This document shows positions 1 to 8,132 of a stretch of 64,000 bases of DNA, piece after piece (the stretch's first letter is position 1; every line of letters begins with the position of its first letter). Origin of the DNA: Mycolicibacterium mucogenicum DSM 44124 (GTDB lineage Bacteria > Actinomycetota > Actinomycetes > Mycobacteriales > Mycobacteriaceae); contig NZ_CP062008.1 in assembly GCF_005670685.2 (NCBI RefSeq), positions 3,782,001 to 3,846,000 of the forward strand, written 5' to 3'. Position numbers and translations under genes: made by a program. A model generated the notes under the pieces. It did not search any database. It was not told the origin of the DNA and worked only from the letters and a program-made list of their open reading frames with translations.

Positions 1-2
1 CC

Positions 3-1256
3 GACCAGTCACTCGTAGCCGACCCGCACCCGTACTTCGATCACCTGCGCAGCAAGTGTCCGGTGACGCGGGAGAACCACTACGGTGTCGTGGCCGTCAC
101 CGGCTGGGAAGAGGCCAACGCGGTCTACAAGGACGCCGACTCGTTCTCCGCATGCGTGGCGGTGACCGGGCCGTTCACCCCGCTGCCGTTCACGCCCGAA
201 GGCGACGACATCTGCGCCCAGCTCGCCGAGCATCGCACCGCCATCCCGATGTTCGAGCACATGATCACCATGGATCCGCCGGAGCACACGCGCGCCCGCT
301 CGCTGCTGTCCCGGCTCCTGACGCCCAAGCGCCTCAAGGAGAACGAGGACTTCATGTGGCGGCTCGCCGACCGCCACATCGACGAGTTCATCGCCGACGG
401 CAAGTGCGAGTTTCTGGCCTCCTATGCGCGGCCGTTCTCGCTGCTCGTCGTCGCCGATCTCCTCGGCGTCCCCGAAGAGGACCACGAGGAGTTCCGTGAG
501 GCGTTCGGCGCCGAGCGCCCCGGCAGTCGTGTCGGCGCGCTCGACCACGAACCGCTGGCGTCGAACCCGCTGGAATGGGCCGACGAGAAGGTCGGTCAGT
601 ACCTCGAAGACCGGCGCAGCCATCCGCGCGACGACGTGCTGACCTCCCTTGCCACGGCGAAGTACGAGGACGGATCCACTCCGGAGATCAGCGACGTCGT
701 CAAGACCGCGACGTTCCTCTTCGGCGCCGGACAGGAGACGACGGCCAAGCTGCTCACCGCCGCGATGCGCTTCCTCGGCGAGCAGCCCGAGTTGCAGCAG
801 CGGCTGCGCGAGGACCGCAGCCGGATTCCGAACTTCGTCGAGGAATGCCTGCGCATGGAAAGCCCGGTCAAGACATTGCACCGGTTGGCGCGCAAGTCGA
901 CGAAGGTCGGCGACATGGACGCCCCGGCCGGCACCATCGTCATGATCAGCCCGGGCGCGGTCAACCGTGATCCGCGCCGGTTCGAGCAGCCGCACGAATT
1001 CCAGTTGGACCGCAAGAACGTTCGCGAACACCTGGCCTTCAGCCGCGGCGTGCACTCGTGCCCTGGTGCCCCACTGGCCCGCGTCGAAGGCCGGGTGTCA
1101 CTGGAGCGGATCCTGGACCGCCTGGGTGACATCCAGCTCGACGAGACCGCGCACGGCGCCGACGGCGACCGGCACTACAACTACGAGCCGACGTTCGTCC
1201 TGCGCGGCGTCACCGATCTGCACATCAACTTCACCCCACTGGCCGCCAGGGCCTGA
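3..1256 (+). CDS. cytochrome P450, 5'-truncated by window edge
   Basis: Heme monooxygenase. The reading frame is open from base 3, and residues before the first possible start (GTG at 63) still align with the P450 encoded at 22268-23557, so the true start lies outside the window. Visible: an I-helix oxygen-binding segment (GAGQETT), the K-helix ExxR (ECLR) and the heme loop FSRGVHSCPG with its cysteine ligand. It is a close paralogue of the 22268-23557 P450 (shared HYGV, TGPF and LITPKRLKENED-like segments). No ferredoxin follows directly, so electrons probably come from a ferredoxin elsewhere in the island. The substrate is unknown. Confidence 0.93.
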   Translation, partial: DQSLVADPHPYFDHLRSKCPVTRENHYGVVAVTGWEEANAVYKDADSFSACVAVTGPFTPLPFTPEGDDICAQLAEHRTAIPMFEHMITMDPPEHTRARSLLSRLLTPKRLKENEDFMWRLADRHIDEFIADGKCEFLASYARPFSLLVVADLLGVPEEDHEEFREAFGAERPGSRVGALDHEPLASNPLEWADEKVGQYLEDRRSHPRDDVLTSLATAKYEDGSTPEISDVVKTATFLFGAGQETTAKLLTAAMRFLGEQPELQQRLREDRSRIPNFVEECLRMESPVKTLHRLARKSTKVGDMDAPAGTIVMISPGAVNRDPRRFEQPHEFQLDRKNVREHLAFSRGVHSCPGAPLARVEGRVSLERILDRLGDIQLDETAHGADGDRHYNYEPTFVLRGVTDLHINFTPLAARA

Positions 1257-1379
1257 GCCTGCGGCGACGGCGGCGACACCGCGAATGTGCGTACAGATCA
1301 AGAAATGCGGCCGGAAGGCGATCTGTGCGCACCGTCGGGGTGGCCGCCGCCCACCGCCTGCCAGTGGCATGTTCGATCT

Positions 1380-1424
1380 GGAGAGGTCAACTTTCCCTGA
1401 CGGCCAAGGAAAGTTGATGTCTCC
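1380..1424. terminator. bidirectional hairpin between convergent genes
   Basis: A 10-bp perfect inverted repeat (TCAACTTTCC / GGAAAGTTGA, 1387-1396 and 1408-1417, 11-nt loop) is extended by GGAGA/TCTCC outer arms across a 2-nt mismatch. It lies between the end of the P450 and the end of the minus-strand CoA-transferase, as expected for a shared terminator. No long U-tract follows, which is usual in mycobacteria. Confidence 0.55.
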
Positions 1425-1458
1425 AATTCGCAAGTGCCACAAGAGGACCGGAACGCCC

Positions 1459-2664
1459 CTAGGTGACCGCCCCGGCCGACTTGAGCTCGATGATCCGGTC
1501 CCAGTCCATCCCGAGTTCCAGCAGGATCTCCTCGGTCTGCTCGGCAAAAGCGGGCGCCGGCCCGGTCTGCGGCGGGGCCACGTCGAATTGCACTGGGTTG
1601 GCGACCAATTCGAGCTCGCCCGCCTGCACCAGGTAGTCGTTCGCCCGGACCTGCGCGTCGTCGGCAGCCTGCAGCGTGTCCTGGACCGGGGCCCACGGGC
1701 CGGAGAGGGTGGCGAATCGCTCTCGCCACTCCGCCAGCGTCTTGGTCGCCATCGCCTTGCTCAGAATCTCCACGGCCGCCGTGGTGTTGGACGCGATGTC
1801 CTGCGCCGTCGCGAAGCGCGGATCGTCGATGTACTGATCCAGTTCCATGTGCCGGCACACGTCGGCCCAGAACTTCGTCGGCTGCATCATGACCAGCGAG
1901 ATGATGTGACCGTCAGCCGTTTCATAAAGGCCCACAAGAGGATTGATGGGCGAACCGTGCACCCCCGGGGGCGGCGCCTGCATCAACTGGCCGAGGTGGG
2001 ACGTCAATGCGATGGTGTGACCCATCGACCACAGCCCGCTGCCCAGCAGCGAGACGTCGACGATCGACGGCTCACCGGTGCGCTCACGCTTGAACAGTGC
2101 GGCCGCGATGCCGCCGGCCAGATTGGTGCCGGAAATGGTGTCGCCGTAGGCCGGTCCCGGCGGCCCGATCATGCCCGGCGTGCCCGGCGGCGTGATGGTC
2201 GCGGCAGTACCGGCCCGGCACCAGAATGCCGTCATGTCGTAGCCGCCCTTTTCGGCCTCCGCCCCGCGTGGGCCGAGCGCGCTACCGCGCGCGTAGATGA
2301 TCGCCGGGTTGACGGCCCGGATGTCGTCGACGTCGATGCCGAACTTCCGGCGATGACCGGGCAGGAAACTCGTCAGGAAGACATCGGCGCGGCGCGCCAG
2401 TTCCAGCAGGACCTCGCGCCCCTCCGGGACCGACATATCGAGCCCGATGCTCCGCTTACCGCGGTTGGCGTGCTCGATGTTGGGATTGGGGTCGCCCTCG
2501 ACGCGCAACACGCCGGTCTGGCGCAGGCCGCGCTGCGGGTCGCCCGTCACAGCATGCTCGACCTTGATCACGTCGGCACCCCACTCACCGAGCACCGCGC
2601 CACCGGACGGCACGAAGCCGTACATCGCGACCTCCAGGACTCGGACACCATCCAAGGGCCCCAT
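1459..2664 (-). CDS. class III CoA-transferase (CaiB/BaiF family)
   Basis: A 401-residue protein of the CaiB/BaiF fold, which moves CoA between acyl-CoA and a free acid or racemises 2-methylacyl-CoA. It opens with the typical MGPLDGVRVLEVA. The putative nucleophilic aspartate is in the segment GYDMTAFW. The ATG at 2664 is preferred over the upstream in-frame ATG at 2691 because an AGAGGAGG ribosome site sits just before it and family members start here. It is monocistronic and convergent with the P450. In a window without acyl-CoA synthetases it may activate a carboxylated intermediate; this is inference. A racemase role is equally possible. Confidence 0.88.
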   Translation of the reverse strand: MGPLDGVRVLEVAMYGFVPSGGAVLGEWGADVIKVEHAVTGDPQRGLRQTGVLRVEGDPNPNIEHANRGKRSIGLDMSVPEGREVLLELARRADVFLTSFLPGHRRKFGIDVDDIRAVNPAIIYARGSALGPRGAEAEKGGYDMTAFWCRAGTAATITPPGTPGMIGPPGPAYGDTISGTNLAGGIAAALFKRERTGEPSIVDVSLLGSGLWSMGHTIALTSHLGQLMQAPPPGVHGSPINPLVGLYETADGHIISLVMMQPTKFWADVCRHMELDQYIDDPRFATAQDIASNTTAAVEILSKAMATKTLAEWRERFATLSGPWAPVQDTLQAADDAQVRANDYLVQAGELELVANPVQFDVAPPQTGPAPAFAEQTEEILLELGMDWDRIIELKSAGAVT

Positions 2665-2847
2665 CCGACCTCCTCTGTTGGGAAAGCTCATTCTTCAATT
2701 TCGGTAATCCTACTCGCACAGCACGTCTTTTCCGATGGGTATCCGACATCCAGGCCGACCGCCGCCTGGCGACCCGCGGCGGCGGACCGGACAGTCCGCG
2801 CAGGTCGACTCCCCTATCGGCGGTTCTATTGCGGGATGCCAAACGCG

Positions 2848-2862
2848 GAGAGTATCGTTCTC
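2848..2862. promoter_or_regulatory. GAGAAT-N3-ATTCTC-type palindrome (variant)
   Basis: GAGAGT-ATC-GTTCTC, a two-position variant of the 15-bp palindrome found at least seven more times here. It lies 49 bp upstream of the SDR at 2911 and so is probably the operator of the SDR-SDR-ferredoxin-P450 operon. Confidence 0.55.
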
Positions 2863-2910
2863 AAAATCGGAAGGGAGATTTCTCCAGGTGATCTACATCG
2901 GTAGCCAGTC

Positions 2911-3612
2911 GTGAAGAATGCCGTCGTTACCGGAGGTGGGTCCGGCATCGGTCGCGCCATCGTGGCACGCCTGCGGGCCGATGGCCTGAACGTCGCGACC
3001 CTTGATCTCAACCCGTCGGACGACGACGACTTCGGCTTCACGGCCGATGTCACCGACCGCACTCAGGTCGATGCCGCGCTCGACGGCATCCGCGCGAAGC
3101 TCGGGCCGATCACCGTGCTGGTCAATTCCGCCGGGCTCGAGAAGTTCAAGCGGTTCACCGACCTCGAATTCGCGGACTGGCAGCGCGTCATCGACGTCAA
3201 CCTCAACGGTGTCTTCCACTGCATCCAGGCGGTGCTGCCGGACATGCTGGACGCGGGCTGGGGTCGCATCGTCAACATCTCGTCGTCGAGCACCCACTCC
3301 GGGCAGCCGTACATGTCGCCGTACGTCGCCGCCAAGTCGGCCGTCAACGGACTGACGAAATCGCTTGCGCTGGAGTACGGGCCCGCGGGCATCACGGTGA
3401 ACGCGGTCCCGCCCGGTTTCATCGACACTCCCATGCTGCGCAAGTCCGAGGAGCGCGGATACCTCAGGGTCCAGCAGAGCATCGACGCGACACCGGTGCG
3501 GCGCATCGGCCGCCCCGAGGACATCGCGGCCGCATGTGCGTTCTTGATCTCAGAAGAAGCCGGTTACATCACCGGGCAGATCCTTGGCGTCAACGGCGGA
3601 CGAAACACCTAG
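2911..3612 (+). CDS. short-chain dehydrogenase/reductase
   Basis: A 233-residue classical SDR: N-terminal NAD(P) loop GGGSGIGRA, NSAG motif, Ser in NISSSS and the YxxxK catalytic pair (YVAAK). It oxidises an alcohol or reduces a ketone on an unknown substrate. The GTG start at 2911 is the first codon giving the complete N-terminal beta strand. It leads a plus-strand operon with another SDR, a ferredoxin and a P450, so it may oxidise an alcohol introduced by that P450 (inference). It resembles the minus-strand SDR at 26130-26873, including the GYITGQ-type ending. Confidence 0.9.
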   Translation: MKNAVVTGGGSGIGRAIVARLRADGLNVATLDLNPSDDDDFGFTADVTDRTQVDAALDGIRAKLGPITVLVNSAGLEKFKRFTDLEFADWQRVIDVNLNGVFHCIQAVLPDMLDAGWGRIVNISSSSTHSGQPYMSPYVAAKSAVNGLTKSLALEYGPAGITVNAVPPGFIDTPMLRKSEERGYLRVQQSIDATPVRRIGRPEDIAAACAFLISEEAGYITGQILGVNGGRNT

Positions 3613-3629
3613 CAAGGGAGAGCTTTTCA

Positions 3630-4499
3630 ATGACTTCAGTGGGACGGGTAGCGGGCAAGGTCGCCTTCATCACCGGCGCGGCACGCGGCCAGGGCCGCAG
3701 CCACGCAGTCCGGCTGGCCGAAGAGGGCGCCGACATCATCGCCGTCGACCTGTGTGAAGACATCGAGTCCATCGGATACCCGATGGCCACGCCCGAGGAT
3801 CTCGACGAGACCAGGAACCTCGTGGAGAAGACCGGTCAGCGCATCGTCACCGCCCATGCCGACGTCCGCGAGGTGACGCAGCTGCGGACGGCGCTCGAGG
3901 CCGGCCTGTCCGAGTTCGGCAAGGTCGACATCGTCCTCGCGCAGGCGGGCGTCGCGGGCATGAAAAGCGATATCCCGCTGCAGGCCTGGATCGACACCAT
4001 CAACACCAACCTGATCGGCACCATCAACGCCATCCAGGTGTGTCTGCCCCATCTGCGGGAGGGCGCCGCGATCGTCGCCACCGGCTCCACGGCCGCTCTG
4101 ATGGACACCCATCTGAAGATGGACCCCGGCAACGACATCGGCGGCTTCGCCTACATGACGTCGAAACGCCTTCTGTCCCAATACGCACACGATCTCGCCA
4201 CCGAGCTGTCGCCACGCGGTATCCGTCTCAACGTGGTGCACCCGACCAACGTCAACACCGCGATGTTGCAGAGCCCGCCGATGTACAAGTCGTTCCGACC
4301 GGACCTGCCGAATCCGACGCGCGAGGACGCCGAGCCGGTCTTCGGTGTCCAGCAGGCCATGAAGGTCAACTTCGTCGAACCCGAGGACATCAGCAACGCC
4401 ATCCTGTGGCTGGTCTCGGACGAGGCTCGCTACATCACCGGCACCCAGCTGCGAGTCGACGCCGGCGGCTACCTCAAGTGGTACGACTACCACGTCTGA
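3630..4499 (+). CDS. mycofactocin-type SDR oxidoreductase
   Basis: A 289-residue SDR whose start GKVAFITGAARGQGRSHAVR is the signature of the mycofactocin-coupled SDR subfamily. These enzymes hold their nicotinamide tightly and re-oxidise it through mycofactocin rather than free NAD. The insert after the second beta strand (about residues 50-70, PMATPEDLDET) is also typical, and YMTSK supplies the YxxxK pair. ATG at 3630 follows an AAGGGAG ribosome site. It is a paralogue of the SDR at 55526. Likely an alcohol dehydrogenase acting with the following ferredoxin and P450. No mycofactocin biosynthesis genes lie in the window. Confidence 0.88.
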   Translation: MTSVGRVAGKVAFITGAARGQGRSHAVRLAEEGADIIAVDLCEDIESIGYPMATPEDLDETRNLVEKTGQRIVTAHADVREVTQLRTALEAGLSEFGKVDIVLAQAGVAGMKSDIPLQAWIDTINTNLIGTINAIQVCLPHLREGAAIVATGSTAALMDTHLKMDPGNDIGGFAYMTSKRLLSQYAHDLATELSPRGIRLNVVHPTNVNTAMLQSPPMYKSFRPDLPNPTREDAEPVFGVQQAMKVNFVEPEDISNAILWLVSDEARYITGTQLRVDAGGYLKWYDYHV

Positions 4500-4505
4500 T
4501 CGGGA

Positions 4506-4706
4506 GTGACAGTGAAGGTTTGGGTTGACGGGCAGCGCTGCCAGGGACACACGTTGTGCGCGATGATCGCGCCGGATGCGTTCGTACTCAACGACATCGA
4601 CGGTACGTCGTCACCGGTTCACGACGTCGTGGCGCCGGGGCTCGAAGACGCGGTCCGCGAGGCTGCGCAGTCCTGCCCCGAACAGGCCATCACGATCGAA
4701 GAGTAG
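4506..4706 (+). CDS. P450-type ferredoxin, CxxHxxC variant
   Basis: A 66-residue single-cluster ferredoxin. The first binding loop is CQGHTLC, with His where a fourth cysteine would sit, and the distal ligand is in SCPEQAI, giving CxxHxxC...CP. This pattern is known from mycobacterial P450 redox partners holding a [3Fe-4S] or labile [4Fe-4S] cluster. It lies between the mycofactocin-type SDR (6 bp before) and the P450 at 4750 and very probably feeds that P450. GTG at 4506 was chosen; GTG at 4512 is an alternative two codons in. Confidence 0.9.
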   Translation: MTVKVWVDGQRCQGHTLCAMIAPDAFVLNDIDGTSSPVHDVVAPGLEDAVREAAQSCPEQAITIEE

Positions 4707-4749
4707 CGGAAGCCAGACCGCACATGAGACCAGCAGGGAGACAGGAACT

Positions 4750-6093
4750 TTGAGCGTCCAAGACGAGCGCAAGAAGGACACCTTCCACTTCGACAGGCAC
4801 ACCCCGGAATACCGGCTGCAGTTCGAGCAGATCACCGAGGAGATGCAGGCACAGTGCCCGGTGGCCTGGACGGACACCTACAACGGTCACTGGGTCGCCG
4901 CCGACAGCAAGCATGTCTTCGAGTTGGCGCGCTGCCCCGCCGTGTCCAACCACCACGACGTCAGCGGAGATACGCCGTTCCAGGGCATCACCATTCCGAA
5001 GGCGAGCCGCGCCAGCGCCGTCCGGGGCGGCATCCTCGAGATGGACGAGCCCGAACACAGCACCTACCGCGGTGCGCTGAACCCCTATCTCTCCCCCGCC
5101 GCGATCAAGCGCTGGGAGCCGTTCGTCGACGAGATCACCCGCGCCGCATTGGATGAACACATCGAGTCGGGCCGCATCGACTTCGTCGAGCATCTCGCCA
5201 ACGTGGTGCCCGCCGTGTTCACACTGGCGATGATGGGCATCGAGCTGAAGAAGTGGAACGTCTACAGCGAGCCCACCCACGCGTCGGTGTACACCCCCGA
5301 GCACGCGCCCGAACGCGAGAAGATCAACGAACAGCACCGCGCGATGGGCATCGACATCATCAACAACATGATGGAGATCCGGCAGAATCCGCGGCCCGGG
5401 CTGGTGAATGCGATGCTGCAGTTGCGGATCGACGGTGAACCGGCGCCCGACCTGGAAATCCTGGGCAATCTGGGGCTCATCATCGGCGGCGGCTTCGACA
5501 CCACGACCGCGCTCACCGCCCATGCCCTGGAATGGCTCGGGGAACACCCCGACGAGCGGGCACGACTCAGCCGCGACCGGGCCACTCTGCTCAATCCCGC
5601 CACCGAGGAGTTCCTCCGCTTCTTCACCCCCGCCCCCGGCGACGGCCGCACGTTCTCCGACGACGTCGAGGTCGAAGGTCATCGGTTCAAGCGGTACGAG
5701 CGGCTGTGGCTGTCGTGGGCGATGGCGAACCGCGACCCCGCGGTGTTCGAAAAGCCCAACGAGCTGATCATGGACCGGAAAGGCAACCGGCACTTCAGCT
5801 TCGGCATCGGCGTGCACCGCTGCGTCGGATCCAACGTGGCCCGCACGGTGTTCAAGTCCATGCTGACGGCGGTCCTGGACCGGATGCCCGACTACGTGTG
5901 CGACCCCGAGGGCACGGTGCACTACGACAGCATCGGCGTCATCCAGGGCATGCGAAATCTGCCGGCGCACTTCACCCCGGGCAAGCGCCTGGGCACCGGC
6001 CTGGACGAGACGCTGGAGAAGTTGCAGCGCATCTGTAACGAGCAGGAGCTGGCCCGCCCCATCACCGAGCGCAAGGAAGCGGCCGTCATCTAG
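4750..6093 (+). CDS. cytochrome P450
   Basis: A 447-residue P450 with I-helix GGGFDTTT, ExxR in EEFLRFF and heme loop FSFGIGVHRCVG. The chosen start is TTG at 4750, preceded by a purine-rich AGGGAGACAGG; the open frame extends further upstream but there overlaps the ferredoxin. The sequence is clearly distinct from the other three P450s in the window. Last gene of the 2911-6093 operon, whose content suggests hydroxylation followed by alcohol oxidation. Substrate unknown. Confidence 0.92.
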   Translation: MSVQDERKKDTFHFDRHTPEYRLQFEQITEEMQAQCPVAWTDTYNGHWVAADSKHVFELARCPAVSNHHDVSGDTPFQGITIPKASRASAVRGGILEMDEPEHSTYRGALNPYLSPAAIKRWEPFVDEITRAALDEHIESGRIDFVEHLANVVPAVFTLAMMGIELKKWNVYSEPTHASVYTPEHAPEREKINEQHRAMGIDIINNMMEIRQNPRPGLVNAMLQLRIDGEPAPDLEILGNLGLIIGGGFDTTTALTAHALEWLGEHPDERARLSRDRATLLNPATEEFLRFFTPAPGDGRTFSDDVEVEGHRFKRYERLWLSWAMANRDPAVFEKPNELIMDRKGNRHFSFGIGVHRCVGSNVARTVFKSMLTAVLDRMPDYVCDPEGTVHYDSIGVIQGMRNLPAHFTPGKRLGTGLDETLEKLQRICNEQELARPITERKEAAVI

Positions 6094-6114
6094 GCCCGTC
6101 GTCTAGGTTTGGAC

Positions 6115-6148
6115 TTGACCCTCACGCGACGTGAGGCACCAACCTGAT
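6115..6148 (+). promoter_or_regulatory. TipAL-type MerR operator/promoter
   Basis: A TTGACC -35-like hexamer (6115-6120) abuts a 7-3-7 palindrome CCTCACG-CGA-CGTGAGG (6120-6136), ending 16 bp before the GTG of the MerR gene. This closely matches the Streptomyces tipA promoter palindrome (CCTCACGTCACGTGAGG), so autoregulation through the over-long spacer mechanism of MerR proteins is likely. Confidence 0.75.
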
Positions 6149-6152
6149 CGAT

Positions 6153-6932
6153 GTGACGCAGGAGATGCCGGTGGACGGACTCACCGTGGGCGAAGTCGCG
6201 CAGCGCTTCGGCATCACGGTCCGGACGCTCCACCACTATGACGACATCGGGTTGTTGACCCCGAGCCGGCGCGGCGCCTCGGGGTACCGGGTGTACACGC
6301 CGGCCGATCTGACGCGCTTGTCGCAGATCATCGTCTACCGCAGGCTCGAGTTCCCTCTCGAGGAGATCGCGAGCCTGCTGGATGAGGGCGACGAGGTCAG
6401 CCACCTGATTCGGCAGCGCGAACGCGTCATGACCCAACTCGACGAGATGAAAGCACTCGTCGAGGCCATCGATCAGGCATTGGAGAAGGCGATGACGAAC
6501 ACCCCCATGACGGACGACGACATGCGCGAGCTCTTCGGGGACGGGTTCGACGACTATCAGGCGGAAGCCGAGGAGAAGTGGGGCGAAACGCCGGAGTGGA
6601 AGGAATCGCAGCGCCGGGCGAAGTCCTACGGCAAAGAGGACTGGGTACAGATCAAGGCCGAGGGCGAGGCCGTCGAGAAGGCGTTGTCCGATGCTTTTCG
6701 CGCCGGGCTCCCGCCCGACTCGGTCGAGGCGATGGATGCGGCCGAGCAGCACCGGCGCCACGTGAACCGGTGGTTCTACGACTGCCCGCCGGCCTTCCAC
6801 CGCAATCTGGGCGACATGTATGTCAGCGACCCGCGGTACGTCGCGACCTACGACGAATCATTCGGGCTCCCAGGCCTTGCGGCCTACTGCCGCGCGGCCA
6901 TCCACGCGAACGCGGACCGAACCGGCAACTGA
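6153..6932 (+). CDS. MerR-family regulator, TipAL type
   Basis: A 259-residue regulator. Residues about 10-80 form the MerR winged helix (LTVGEVAQRFGITVRTLHHY), followed by a coiled coil (about 80-120). Residues about 125-259 resemble the TipAS antibiotic-recognition domain (QRRAKSYGKEDW, HVNRWFYDCPPAFHRNLGDMYV). TipAL proteins bind thiopeptides or other cyclic drugs and activate their own promoter, and the matching operator sits directly upstream. It stands alone between operons and is convergent with the next gene, so a link to catabolism is not evident. GTG at 6153 is used; ATG at 6165 is possible. Confidence 0.92.
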   Translation: MTQEMPVDGLTVGEVAQRFGITVRTLHHYDDIGLLTPSRRGASGYRVYTPADLTRLSQIIVYRRLEFPLEEIASLLDEGDEVSHLIRQRERVMTQLDEMKALVEAIDQALEKAMTNTPMTDDDMRELFGDGFDDYQAEAEEKWGETPEWKESQRRAKSYGKEDWVQIKAEGEAVEKALSDAFRAGLPPDSVEAMDAAEQHRRHVNRWFYDCPPAFHRNLGDMYVSDPRYVATYDESFGLPGLAAYCRAAIHANADRTGN

Positions 6933-6941
6933 CCGGTTCGG
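6917..6941. terminator. bidirectional terminator hairpin
   Basis: Perfect 9-bp stem CCGAACCGG / CCGGTTCGG with a 7-nt loop that contains the MerR stop codon. It sits in the 24-bp gap between the convergent MerR and acyl-CoA dehydrogenase genes. Confidence 0.6.
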
Positions 6942-6953
6942 CCCGCGCCGGCG

Positions 6954-8132
6954 TCAGCGGGCTCGCGGCAGGCCCAGCACGTGCTGGGCGATGATGTTGC
7001 GCTGAATTTCGGAGGTGCCGCCGGCGATGGTGCCGCCGAAACTGCGGGCATAGCGTTCGAACCAGCTGACGAAGTAGTGGTCGAGGTTCATGTGCTCATA
7101 CCGCCCCGACGTCGCGGGGTGGTTGAGCCCCTCGATTCCCGCCGCGGACAACGCATTTTCGAGTGCGGTGCGCTCGGCCTCCGACCCCAGGAGTTTGAGC
7201 ACCGACACCGACTGGGTGTCCATCTCGCCGCGCGAGGCCCGGGCCAGCGCCGCGGATCCCATGGCGCGCAGGGCGTGGTAATCCATGATGGTCGTGGCGT
7301 ACTGGTCGCGCTCGAGTGCCGTGCGCGGCCGGAAGTCCGCGATCATGTTGGCGATCCGGTCGGCGAAACCCAGCCACATCATGGTGCGTTCGTGACCGAG
7401 TGAGCCGTTCGCGACACCCCAGCCACCGTTGAGCGGACCGACCAGGTTCTCCGCGGGAACCCTTGCGTCCGTGAAGAACACCTCGTTGAAGTCCAGGTTC
7501 TCTTCACTGCACAGGTCCGCGAACGGACGGCACACCACGCCGGGTGTATCGGTCGGGATGATGAGCACACTGATGCCCTTGTGCTTTGGCGCATCCGGGT
7601 CGGTGCGGACGAACGTCAGCAGGAAGTCGGCGTCATGTGCGCCCGACGTCCAGACCTTCTGACCGTTGACGACGAAATGGTCACCATCGCGCACCGCGCG
7701 GGTGCGCAATGACGCCAAATCGGACCCGGCGCTGGGTTCGCTCATGCCGAGCGACGCGGTCTTCTCGCCCCGGAGCACCGGCACCGCCCAGCGATGCTTC
7801 TGCTCCTCGGTGCCGAACGTGAGCAGCGATGCCGCAATGATGTTCACGCCCTGTGGGTTGAAGCTGTGGTAAATCCGGCGGCGGCACAGCTCATCGAGAT
7901 GGACGAACTGCTGCACCACGGTGGCGTTGCGGCCGCCGAACTCCGGCGGCTGGGCGGGCAGCAGCCAGCCGTTGTCGAACAGCAGCCGTTGCCAGTCACG
8001 CGCCCACTGCGGCATGTGCGACACCGACCGGGGCCGCTCCAAAGTGTCTGTCTCCGTGGGCAGATGCTCGTCGAGGAACGCCGCGAACTCGGCGCGGAAT
8101 GCTTCGACGTCGGCGTCATACGAGAGTTGCAC
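6954..8132 (-). CDS. acyl-CoA dehydrogenase, large-type subunit
   Basis: A 392-residue FAD-dependent acyl-CoA dehydrogenase with the usual helical N-terminal domain, a beta domain (MSEPSAGSDLASL, VNGQKVWTSGAHDAD) and a C-terminal helical domain ending GGTSEIQRNIIAQHVLGLP. The GTG start at 8132 overlaps the end of the preceding dehydrogenase gene by 17 bp, so the two are co-translated and probably form an alpha2-beta2 enzyme like the steroid side-chain dehydrogenases ChsE1-ChsE2. It is a close paralogue of 52637-53809. Confidence 0.92.
   Translation of the reverse strand: MQLSYDADVEAFRAEFAAFLDEHLPTETDTLERPRSVSHMPQWARDWQRLLFDNGWLLPAQPPEFGGRNATVVQQFVHLDELCRRRIYHSFNPQGVNIIAASLLTFGTEEQKHRWAVPVLRGEKTASLGMSEPSAGSDLASLRTRAVRDGDHFVVNGQKVWTSGAHDADFLLTFVRTDPDAPKHKGISVLIIPTDTPGVVCRPFADLCSEENLDFNEVFFTDARVPAENLVGPLNGGWGVANGSLGHERTMMWLGFADRIANMIADFRPRTALERDQYATTIMDYHALRAMGSAALARASRGEMDTQSVSVLKLLGSEAERTALENALSAAGIEGLNHPATSGRYEHMNLDHYFVSWFERYARSFGGTIAGGTSEIQRNIIAQHVLGLPRAR

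Noticed and set aside
967..2904. Plus-strand 645-codon frame spanning the end of P450 and the CoA-transferase region
   Set aside because: It crosses the terminator hairpin and the minus-strand CoA-transferase; composition is antisense-like.
4690..5970. Minus-strand 426-codon frame opposite the P450 at 4750
   Set aside because: Val/Asp/His-rich antisense translation without motifs. The P450 on the other strand has all its signatures.
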